A program made the translations under genes and the position numbers. From the NCBI GenBank assembly GCA_947623795.1, contig CANQHS010000001.1, positions 1-31,024 on the forward strand: a stretch of 31,024 nt of DNA, written 5' to 3'. Source of the DNA: an uncultured Clostridia bacterium (GTDB taxonomy: Bacteria; Bacillota; Clostridia; Christensenellales; UBA1242). The notes beneath the pieces are model-generated. The model was not told the DNA's origin. It was given only the letters and a program-made list of their open reading frames with translations, and did not search any database. Positions 25,401-30,990 of this stretch are shown in pieces (position 1 is the first letter of the stretch; every line of letters starts with the position of its first letter).

Positions 25401-26536
25401 CAACGAAATTGAACAAAACTACCATCTTTGGCAATGGTAATCGCATTAATGTTATGGCAAGACATATTGAACTTAAAAAATCTACGCCAGCAAACGAACT
25501 TGGCTGGAGCGGAGGTGTTACCTTAACAAATATTTATAACCTCAAATTTTATGGTGCAAACCCTAACGAAAAAATTGTTCCAACAAATCAATCTGTTGTG
25601 CTAGTCCTCAAAAATGCATATTATTGTGACTTGCAATATTATGCAAAAATCAATGTTTCGGGCGGAACGGGCTACTTTAAAAACACAGTGCTTCACGGTG
25701 CTTCGCGTGGGGCAGTGCAACTTTATGGTAATGACATAAAAGTTTATATGGAAAATGTTGTTTTCTCAGAGTGCGTTTCGGCAATTATGTCCGAACAGTT
25801 TGCAGCTGCAAATCAGGCGTGCTACTTTAAAGGTTTTTACGATATTTTAAATTACTATAACGGTGTACAGCTGAAAGAGCTTGTTCCGGATATGGCGAAA
25901 ATGTATATCGATTATTTCCTAACAAGCGACCCCGCAACAGACCAATATGCAGAGTGGATGGGCAAAACTTTCAACGGTTATGATATTCACACACACAAGT
26001 TCGTAAACCCAATTTTCTTAGATACAACACTTAACAATAAAGCCCTTAATATCCCTTACACTTGGGACGAAAAAACAAAATCATATGTTAGAGATGTGGA
26101 CATCAATATGCCAATAACTTTGGAAGGAATGTTCTATGGTTGGACCTATAACTCGCCTGTAACGACAGATGGCGGGCAAAAAGAGGGCGGCAAATATTCA
26201 ACGCGAGATATGAGCCAACTTTTCTCAAACGATCGTTATATCCGCTTGCTTTGTCAGTATAAAAACTTTGAGGAAACAGACAATTTGGTTAAAAATGAAT
26301 CGCACATTTTGTGGCATATGCAACGCGTTTATCGTGACACCTCGCTAATTGAAGATAGGGAGCCTGACCACATAAAAGACCTTATCAATTCTCTAAAAGG
26401 CACGACTTGGCAAGATGGAACGGGCGTTAACAGCGATGGCCAAATCACAGAAAATGGAAAAGTTATAGAATCTTCAATCGTTGATGTTAACAAAATGATT
26501 TCTTGTGCAATTGAGCCAAGAAAAGAACAAGTATAA
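22418..26536 (+). CDS. Giant Big_2 / beta-helix membrane-anchored surface protein
   Basis: 1372 residues with AGGAGATTTT before the ATG. An N-terminal hydrophobic helix (about residues 5-30), without a clear cleavage site, should anchor it outside the membrane. Three Ig-like Big_2 domains follow: about 35-125 (VDNNGIITAVFYGETFITVTS), 130-205 (ISSNP-type WSSSNPKILDVSPSGMITARGAGKAEVIATS) and 215-300 (SSSNDEIATVTKTGAITFLQPGRVTITVSA). A long beta-rich middle has no recognised domain. Near residues 935-1160 comes a right-handed beta-helix with repeated Asn/Gly turns (FSNIVLHTSLYGPG, TTIFGNGNRINVM, VTLTNIYNLKFYGA, VYMENVVFSECVS), as in adhesins and carbohydrate-active proteins. No catalytic motif is seen. 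Being the third gene of the ABC exporter operon suggests function together with the pump. Confidence 0.75.
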   Translation: MKKLITSTIIVLPLIILAIMLVSGALLSITTHIYVEAIELEKDDVIRLRMEDELNPPTYNLAEEVTILPLKATNRGLSYKTDDETIAKVDNNGIITAVFYGETFITVTSNENKAATAKRKVVITDTAVHAVRLNKDYETDIYEGQTHQMSATILPAEAGNQGVIWSSSNPKILDVSPSGMITARGAGKAEVIATSQEKGTIFDKLEITCHKKLLDITYSGNFQTSATHTQFPNITPLPKDDDNPENTIDPADVSYSYSSSNDEIATVTKTGAITFLQPGRVTITVSATDFNGTEVTKKQDFVSTMGYYKDSIFNSEQFLWSECHAGEQVPANWFAPQYDGTYLGFKSIECLADGINLIADMITYDSDTKTFVFGDDIECESFIQVTLTSTIYNSSLDILEVDKTETFRINKNAIESGVNAKLTLNGSELKNDKNGETNNITIHDIGDSIDLIISDASAMPKISGDCVSVTISEDGKKVTLTAKDVCTNQELILAVGVSRFKITLNIEAKANQLAVNVGDFALQDGQTYNTLLNELTFTVVPSRTDKKTITNSTISYSYDKDSWLSSTNGIINADTSRGEINFKCGNAEFKINLQTITLKDFGIRISASMSRVGGSVELYEIESVKNVETVQSFDVPSDIQDSVTLEIVPNVTILGGFGNDDNFFKSLFEINFVDTSWQAGYSASNSQITISFGGARAFDNKITVLYDDLSIDLRFVRIKLTSIDFNGFENNLHAGYQQANVFAKHSYYQSKVEYFKVPFQAYEEADTLATSDTIDTIKWQLSRYVGNSVDEQITTQIGKKVIYKGTEYTLTQDGETYVLKDKAGNNIAGKDGQNAQGITFVDIYSEPGYARVYFGNIAGLKEIDVQNDYFGNFDDNPTWSQPSDVEPDGSDRSFAHSENAFSFLRVEAGDGANNGINCHYNFNVLDDLGGGEGNKIYNIFNANGYYQFSNIVLHTSLYGPGELDGDDPKIQQKKQEAEENDLFLDYKVNESTYETTKLNKTTIFGNGNRINVMARHIELKKSTPANELGWSGGVTLTNIYNLKFYGANPNEKIVPTNQSVVLVLKNAYYCDLQYYAKINVSGGTGYFKNTVLHGASRGAVQLYGNDIKVYMENVVFSECVSAIMSEQFAAANQACYFKGFYDILNYYNGVQLKELVPDMAKMYIDYFLTSDPATDQYAEWMGKTFNGYDIHTHKFVNPIFLDTTLNNKALNIPYTWDEKTKSYVRDVDINMPITLEGMFYGWTYNSPVTTDGGQKEGGKYSTRDMSQLFSNDRYIRLLCQYKNFEETDNLVKNESHILWHMQRVYRDTSLIEDREPDHIKDLINSLKGTTWQDGTGVNSDGQITENGKVIESSIVDVNKMISCAIEPRKEQV

Positions 26537-26545
26537 TTTCAACAA

Positions 26546-26573
26546 AAAGGCTGGATTACCAGCCTTTTATTTT
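26546..26573 (+). terminator. Terminator of the ABC/surface-protein operon
   Basis: A 9-bp perfect stem (AAAGGCTGG at 26546-26554, CCAGCCTTT at 26559-26567) with a 4-base loop and a T-rich tail. Confidence 0.85.
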
Positions 26574-26711
26574 TGCGAAAACAACGTATATTAAATGTTT
26601 TACAGATTTCAGAGTAAAGAAAGTATGAGGATTCTGCGAAATAATATCACGATTCACATACAAAAAGAGGGACATGATACGTTTCGCAAAAATAAAGAAT
26701 TTTTCACTATT

Positions 26712-27077
26712 TCAATCTATCAATTGATTAGTGTGAGTTTCGAATATGGAATCGATTGCCGCTTCTAAATATTTTTCATAGTAGCGTCCTTCGCCTTTAA
26801 ATTTGCTTGCGAAAAATATACTTGCAAGTTCTTCACCGGTAATTTTGAGTATGTTAGATCCCTCTTTAACATTGACACAATTAAAATGTTTATTAGCAAA
26901 ACGTTCAATATCATAATGTGTTAAAATTAAATTGATTTTAATATTATCGCTTAATAAAATATTATTGAACTCACTAGTACATTCAAAAATAATATCAAAA
27001 GGAATTTTTAACACCCCTCTTTTTGCGAATTCAAGAATAATGCACCCAAGAAACGCGTGTTTATCAAATATTTTCAT
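26712..27077 (-). CDS. Hypothetical 121-residue protein
   Basis: No family is recognised. Features seen: a hydrophobic stretch near the start (LGCIILEFAKRGVLKIPFDIIFE), a block of Ile/Asn residues, and a helical, charged C-terminal half (YYEKYLEAAIDSIFETH). No membrane segment or signal is clear. No ribosome site precedes the ATG on the minus strand; the region upstream is A+T-only (ATAAATAAATATT). It borders the tRNA-Lys integration hot spot, so it may be the last gene of the chromosomal side or cargo from an old insertion. Confidence 0.45.
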   Translation of the reverse strand: MKIFDKHAFLGCIILEFAKRGVLKIPFDIIFECTSEFNNILLSDNIKINLILTHYDIERFANKHFNCVNVKEGSNILKITGEELASIFFASKFKGEGRYYEKYLEAAIDSIFETHTNQLID

Positions 27078-27112
27078 AATATTTATTTATGAATTAAGAA
27101 TTTAATTGTTGC

Positions 27113-27136
27113 AAATTAAAAAACCACAAAAGTGGT
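27113..27136 (-). terminator. tRNA-type terminator on the minus strand
   Basis: Read on the minus strand, AACCAC-TTTT-GTGGTT is followed by TTTTAATTT. It lies just after the tRNA 3' fragment at 27157-27193, so it was probably the terminator of a former tRNA gene here. Confidence 0.6.
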
Positions 27137-27156
27137 TAAATCAAATAAATGCTTTT

Positions 27157-27193
27157 CTGGTGGACCATCGGGGACTCGAACCCCGGACCCACT
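27157..27193 (-). pseudogene. tRNA-Lys 3' fragment A (oldest integration scar)
   Basis: On the minus strand this gives CAGT-GGGTC, the T arm (CCGGGG, TTCGAGT, CCCCG), acceptor half ATGGTCC, A and CCA. Identity to a tRNA stops at about tRNA position 40, in the 3' strand of the anticodon stem. The 5' half is missing. Its acceptor half differs from those at 27321 and 30883, so it came from a different tRNA gene copy. Confidence 0.75.
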
Positions 27194-27320
27194 GTATTCA
27201 AGTTGAGAGTGAGCGTGGCTGCTCTGCTTGCAGACACGCGAAACGCAGAATACTCCAAGCGAAGCGGAGATTAAGAGCCTCTTAATCAGTTACAAGGGGG
27301 TAAGCCCGTTTAATAAAAAA
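27194..27320. repeat. Scar DNA with inverted copies of the att core
   Basis: Contains a perfect inverted repeat GATTAAGAG-C-CTCTTAATC (27269-27287), i.e. the anticodon-loop core in both directions, followed by AGT as in the tRNA. It also holds a G+C-richer, self-complementary stretch of about 65 bases (27211-27275; TCTGC-TT-GCAGA between GCGTG and CACGC). No gene. Probably junction remains of earlier insertions. Confidence 0.5.
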
Positions 27321-27365
27321 TGGTGGGCTGTCGGGGACTCGAACCCCGGACCCACTGATTAAGAG
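27321..27365 (-). pseudogene. tRNA-Lys 3' half B (attL of the element)
   Basis: On the minus strand: anticodon loop CTCTTAA, TCAGT, GGGTC, T arm, acceptor half ACAGCCC, A, CCA. tRNA identity ends exactly after the core GATTAAGAG (27357-27365, plus strand). Thirty-four bases (27332-27365) match the intact tRNA-Lys at 30894-30927, but the acceptor half does not (ACAGCCC against GCAGTCC), so it is the displaced half of another tRNA gene, probably the one whose 5' half is at 30991-31024. Confidence 0.8.
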
Positions 27366-27382
27366 AAAAAAATAGCATATTT

Positions 27383-27520
27383 TTATTAGACACTTTTTGT
27401 GTTATCTTATCCCTTAAAATGCCCTATTTTATAGACAAACTTGGGGTTGTATTGTGTTATCTTTTTCTTTTTAAAATTGTCTAATATTGTTTTAGATTTT
27501 GTAGTTTTTTATTAGACAAT
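27383..27520 (+). repeat. Left integrase arm-type sites
   Basis: Copies of TTATTAGACAA: 27383-27392 (TTATTAGACA), a weaker TTTATAGACAAA at 27428-27439, an inverted TTGTCTAAT at 27478-27486 and TTATTAGACAAT at 27509-27520. The same word occurs four times near the other end of the element. Confidence 0.6.
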
Positions 27521-27619
27521 AAATATGGGATAATATTTAAAAGACCTTTAATAAAACGCTTTTTTTAAACTTGTAATTATGTTAAAATTAAAATATAAAT
27601 TAAAAAGGAGTTTGATAAA

Positions 27620-28462
27620 ATGAAAATTACTTTTTTAGGAACGGCCGCCGCAACGAGTTTTCCACTGACTTTTTGTCAATGTAAAAATTGTAAAGCAGCA
27701 AAAAAGCACAAAGGCAAAAGCATCCGTAAACGTTGTTCACTTTTGATTGATGACAAAATTTTAATTGATTTGTGTCCAGATTTTTTGACGGCTTTAAATA
27801 TGTATGGAAAAGATATTTCAAAGATTAAATATCTTTTACAAACCCACCCGCACTCAGACCACTTTGACGCTGGGCATTTTGTAACAAGAATGACAGACTA
27901 TGCAACTGAGAACGCACCAAATCTTGATATCGTTGCATCAAAAAACTGCCTATTAAGGATGTCGGAGATGATTAAAAGCAATGAAGATATAGATATTTTT
28001 GATAAAAAATGGCAAAAAGATTTAAATATTGCACTAAATGAAATAAAGCACGGACAAGAAATTAATTTTGAAAATTATAAGATTTTGGCAATTGAATCTT
28101 TACATGATTTGAAACAAGGTTCTTTGCTATATTTAATTGAAAAAGGAAAGTCGAGCATTTTGTACGCAACAGATACTGTCGTTTTTTCAGACAAAGCTTT
28201 AGATACTCTTAAAAATCGATGTTTAACTTGTCTTATCTTGGACCATACTTATGGTTTTGTAGAAAACCATGGAGGACATTTAAACGAAAAATTGTTTTTA
28301 CAAGAAATAGATAAGTTAAAAAAAATAAATGCTGTAAATAGCAAAACCTTAATATATGCAACACATATATCCCATGAGGGTTGTTCTTATCACGAACAAA
28401 TGGAAAAAGATGCCAAAGGAAAGTATTTAGTTGCTTATGATGGACTAGAAATCAAAATTTAG
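27620..28462 (+). CDS. PhnP-like metallo-beta-lactamase-fold phosphodiesterase
   Basis: 280 residues with AAAAAGGAGTTTG before the ATG. The fold starts MKITFLGTAAATSFP; the metal site HPHSDH is at residues 76-81, and later metal ligands appear in YATDT and ILDHTYG/HGGH and ATHISHEG. A cysteine cluster CQCKNC (19-24) matches the structural zinc site of PhnP, which opens cyclic ribose phosphate in phosphonate breakdown. No other phosphonate gene is present, so the substrate may be another cyclic nucleotide or phosphodiester. As the main cargo gene of the element it could modify a signal or defend against something; that is guesswork. Confidence 0.8.
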   Translation: MKITFLGTAAATSFPLTFCQCKNCKAAKKHKGKSIRKRCSLLIDDKILIDLCPDFLTALNMYGKDISKIKYLLQTHPHSDHFDAGHFVTRMTDYATENAPNLDIVASKNCLLRMSEMIKSNEDIDIFDKKWQKDLNIALNEIKHGQEINFENYKILAIESLHDLKQGSLLYLIEKGKSSILYATDTVVFSDKALDTLKNRCLTCLILDHTYGFVENHGGHLNEKLFLQEIDKLKKINAVNSKTLIYATHISHEGCSYHEQMEKDAKGKYLVAYDGLEIKI

Positions 28463-28544
28463 ACAAAACTGTTACTATCCATAGCTTATGACAATAAAAT
28501 CCAATATTTTACAAAATTTTTTAAATTTTTTATTAAAAAATACC

Positions 28545-28703
28545 CTAACGATTTGTGATTTTATGTCCTCATAGATATAGAGGGGATTGTTAGTTTTGGG
28601 CAGCCGAAAGTACGAATTTTGTCTAATTTTAGAAAATTTAAAACTTTTTTCTTAAAAATGACTTAACGATTTCAACTTTTATGTCCTCATAGATATAGAG
28701 GGG
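28545..28703 (+). repeat. Pair of long direct repeats in the element
   Basis: Positions 28545-28585 and 28663-28703 share TAACGATTT and an exact 25-base block (28561-28585 and 28679-28703), 118 bases apart, each starting TTATGTCCTCATAGATATAG and ending AGGGG. Nothing codes here. An inverted arm-like word TTGTCTAAT lies between them (28619-28627). They could be regulator or replication-initiator sites. Confidence 0.75.
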
Positions 28704-28789
28704 TCTTTTATTTTTGTTAGTTCTAGGTTTATTAAAAACAACAATTCCCTTGTTAAATTAGAAATTAAAAGGAGGTTTACGAGTAAAAT

Positions 28790-28882
28790 ATGTTTTTACA
28801 TTAACGAAGAGATGAATATGCGAAAAGAGTGAAAATTAAAGCCGAAAGTATAGAAATTTTTAGTAAGCAGGATAAGGAGTAG
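28790..28882 (+). pseudogene. Broken small reading frame (mobile-element remnant)
   Basis: A strong AAAAGGAGGT (28767-28776) is followed by ATG at 28790, but TAA stops the frame after four codons. The same frame then runs 25 more codons, ending in EYAKRVKIKAESIEIFSKQ-DKE, to a TAG at 28880. It looks like the tail of a small conserved protein of an integrative element, interrupted by one stop. Family not identified. Confidence 0.4.
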
Positions 28883-28907
28883 ACACAAAATGCCTTGTAC
28901 CGCCACG

Positions 28908-28934
28908 AAAATGCCCTATTTTATAGGGGGTTTT
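28908..28934 (+). repeat. Hairpin with repeated CCCTATTTTATAGGG word
   Basis: CCCTAT-TTT-ATAGGG (28914-28928) followed by GGTTTT could be a terminator or attenuator before the xis/int genes. The 19-base word AAAATGCCCTATTTTATAG at 28908-28926 recurs exactly at 27416-27434 near the left end of the element. Confidence 0.5.
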
Positions 28935-28994
28935 AGGTGCGTCAGGCGGGTATGGGTGGTGGCACAATTTTGAGTCACTCCTCTTTTTCTTGGC

Positions 28995-29094
28995 AAACGG
29001 GATACCCGTTTCCGTTTTCGCGATTAAAATCGCTATGTTAACTTAACAAAATCTTATTAATTTGTTAGGTTTGATTAGTGCCGAAAGCCTTTCG
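28995..29094 (+). other. Cluster of four hairpins upstream of xis-int (candidate oriT)
   Basis: In about 100 bases: AAACGGG-ATA-CCCGTTT (28995-29011), GCGATT-AA-AATCGC (29020-29033), an 11-bp stem with one G-T pair AACTTAACAAA/TTTGTTAGGTT (29040-29050 with 29061-29071) and CGAAAG-C-CTTTCG (29082-29094). No gene covers it; the whole stretch 28463-29162 is non-coding apart from the broken frame at 28790. Dense hairpins in a relaxase-free element suggest a transfer origin or a structured leader. Confidence 0.45.
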
Positions 29095-29162
29095 CTCGAT
29101 GCGTAAAAGGACTATGTCACATTAGTATAGAAAGTGAGAAATTTAAAAAATGGAGATTAAAT

Positions 29163-29381
29163 ATGAATAACACAAAACTAAACACACTAAACATTTTTAC
29201 AAATTACAAAGACATAGTCAAAGTTAAAGATTTACAAAAAATGTTGGGTATTGGCAGGAATTTGGCATATGAGCTTATATCCACAAATAAAATTAAAAGC
29301 ATAAAATCTGGGAACATAATTTTAATACCAAAGCAAAATGTTATTGACTTCCTAAACGGAGGTGAGAACAATGAAAGGTAG
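29163..29381 (+). CDS. xis: Excisionase (helix-turn-helix, Xis-like)
   Basis: 72 residues. The sequence DIVKVKDLQKMLGIGRNLAYELISTNKIKSIKSGNIILIPKQNVIDFL is a winged helix-turn-helix of the excisionase/MerR-like type; it should bend DNA at the element ends and steer the integrase to excision. TGGAGATTAAAT precedes the ATG. Its end overlaps the integrase start by 11 bp, the usual xis-int pairing. Confidence 0.8.
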   Translation: MNNTKLNTLNIFTNYKDIVKVKDLQKMLGIGRNLAYELISTNKIKSIKSGNIILIPKQNVIDFLNGGENNER

Positions 29382-30645
29382 TTTGCAAGTAAAACACGGA
29401 ACTTATTATGTTGTTGTCAATTACAAAGATGAATATGGCAAGCCAAAGCAAAAATGGATAAGCACAAACCTTAAAGAGCAAGGCAATAAAACAAAAGCAA
29501 AAGAAGAAATGCGAAAGATTTTGAAAAATTTTGATTTTAACAATGTTGCGGTTAAAGAAGTGGATAAAACGGAAGATATTTTGTTTGTGGACTTCCTACA
29601 AAGTTATTTACCAATAAAAAAACAACAAGTTGAACCTGTAACCTATAATGCTTATGTAAAAACTGCCGAAACAATTTGCCATTATTTTAAAAATATGAGA
29701 TTAAAACTTAAAGATTTAAAGCCATATCATATTGAGGGGTTTTATAAATCACAATACGATAAAGGCCTTTCTGGAAATAGTGTTTTAAAATATCACGTTT
29801 TAATTAGAGAGTGTTTGCAATACGGAGTAAGAAATGATTTTGTTCTAACAAATGTTGCCGACAAAGTTACAAGACCAAAAGTTACAAAATTTAAAGCAAG
29901 TTTTTATTCTGTGGAAGAAATTCAAAAATTATTTGAAGCCATTAAAGAACACGAACTACATTTACCCATAATGCTTACCGCAATGTATGGTTTTAGAAGA
30001 AGTGAAGTGCTAGGTTTAAAATGGGAAGCGATTGATTTTGAAAATAAAATAATAAAAGTACAACATAAAGTGTTAGAAACAAAAGTTGATGGCAAAAGGT
30101 GTATTTATAAATCAAACAAATTAAAAAATGAAACTAGCAACCGAATTTTACCACTCCTTCCGCAAGCGGAAGAATTATTGTTAAAACAAAAAGAGCAAAT
30201 TGAAATGAACAAAACTAAACTTGGCAAATGCTATAACGAACAAAATTTAGAATATGTTTGTGTTGATAACATTGGCAGGTTGATTTTACCAAACCGCCTA
30301 ACAAAAGCATTTAATAAAATATTAGCCAAGAACGGATTAAGGCACATTCGCTTTCACGATTTGCGACATTCGTGTGCGAGTATTATGCTTGCAAACAATG
30401 TACCAATGAAACAAATACAAGAATGGTTGGGGCACGCAGATTTTAGCACCACAGCCAATATTTACTCTCATTTGGATTATAAAACAAAAATAAACTCCGC
30501 AAACACAATCTCAAATGTTTTTGATTTTAATATTGACAAGCCAAAGCAAGAAGAAAACGAGTTGAGCACCGCTGAAATTGAAAAAGAGATACAAGAATTG
30601 CAAAAACTTTTAGAAAGGAAAAGACAAAAAGATTATGAAATGTAA
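29371..30645 (+). CDS. int: Tyrosine site-specific integrase
   Basis: 424 residues from the ATG at 29371, chosen because GGAGGTGAG lies 5 bases upstream; an earlier GTG at 29362 overlaps that site. The N-terminal AP2-like arm-binding domain is about residues 1-55 (GTYYVVVNYKDEYGKPKQKW), then a core-binding helical domain (about 70-170), then the catalytic domain. Catalytic residues: Arg209 (YGFRRSE), His329 and Arg332 in HDLRH, His355 in WLGH, and the nucleophile Tyr365 (ANIYSH). The C terminus is a charged helix. It joins the element to the tRNA-Lys core. Resembles Tn916/phage integrases of Firmicutes. Confidence 0.93.
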   Translation: MKGSLQVKHGTYYVVVNYKDEYGKPKQKWISTNLKEQGNKTKAKEEMRKILKNFDFNNVAVKEVDKTEDILFVDFLQSYLPIKKQQVEPVTYNAYVKTAETICHYFKNMRLKLKDLKPYHIEGFYKSQYDKGLSGNSVLKYHVLIRECLQYGVRNDFVLTNVADKVTRPKVTKFKASFYSVEEIQKLFEAIKEHELHLPIMLTAMYGFRRSEVLGLKWEAIDFENKIIKVQHKVLETKVDGKRCIYKSNKLKNETSNRILPLLPQAEELLLKQKEQIEMNKTKLGKCYNEQNLEYVCVDNIGRLILPNRLTKAFNKILAKNGLRHIRFHDLRHSCASIMLANNVPMKQIQEWLGHADFSTTANIYSHLDYKTKINSANTISNVFDFNIDKPKQEENELSTAEIEKEIQELQKLLERKRQKDYEM

Positions 30646-30679
30646 AAAGGTTGGGATTAAATTCTCAACCTTTTTCTTA
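30644..30679 (+). terminator. Terminator after the integrase gene
   Basis: AAAAAGGTTG (30644-30653) pairs with CAACCTTTTT (30666-30675), with the T run inside the stem end. It begins in the stop codon. Confidence 0.8.
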
Positions 30680-30705
30680 TTAAAAAGTGTGGTTTTTTGA
30701 AATTT

Positions 30706-30835
30706 TTATTAGACAATTTATTAGACAAAGCCAAATTTTGCTAAATTTTTGAGATTTTGAAAGACCTATTTTAAGTGTTCAAAAAAGCACATTTTATAAA
30801 ATTTATTAGACAATTTTTAAAATTTTATTAGACAA
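30706..30835 (+). repeat. Right integrase arm-type sites
   Basis: Four perfect direct copies of TTATTAGACAA at 30706-30716, 30718-30728, 30803-30813 and 30825-30835, as two close pairs. The first pair is spaced 12 bp from start to start, about one helix turn. They match the left-end copies and suit the AP2-like arm-binding domain of the integrase. Confidence 0.7.
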
Positions 30836-30846
30836 AATTTGAAAGA

Positions 30847-30879
30847 TAAAAAACAAAAACCCCCATAAAATAGGGGTTT
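30847..30879 (-). terminator. Terminator of the tRNA-Lys gene
   Basis: On the minus strand AAACCCC (30879-30873) pairs with GGGGTTT (30863-30857), followed by TTGTTTTTT. It lies 3 bases after the encoded CCA. Confidence 0.75.
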
Positions 30880-30882
30880 ATT

Positions 30883-30958
30883 TGGTGGACTGCCGGGGAC
30901 TCGAACCCCGGACCCACTGATTAAGAGTCAGTTGCTCTACCAACTGAGCTAGCAGTCC
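30883..30958 (-). tRNA. tRNA-Lys(CTT), complete
   Basis: A 76-base gene with encoded CCA. All stems pair perfectly: acceptor GGACTGC/GCAGTCC, D arm GCTC/GAGC, anticodon stem ACTGA/TCAGT, T stem CGGGG/CCCCG. The anticodon loop CTCTTAA gives CTT, reading AAG. The discriminator base is A, correct for Lys. It lies inside the integrative element, 32 bases from the right-hand core, and has its own terminator but no clear promoter of its own. Confidence 0.95.
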
Positions 30959-30990
30959 AAATTTGTTATTAAGTTGTGTTTTTGCCCTTC

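Noticed and set aside
28463..29162. CRISPR array in the repeat-containing non-coding stretch.
   Set aside because: Only two direct repeats with a 93-base gap, no regular spacers and no cas genes.
27332..30927. A 34-bp direct repeat (27332-27365 and 30894-30927) as the att sites of the element.
   Set aside because: It leaves the 5' tRNA half at 30991-31024 unexplained, and the displaced acceptor half (ACAGCCC) does not pair with the 5' end of the intact tRNA (GGACTGC). The 9-bp core model explains both.
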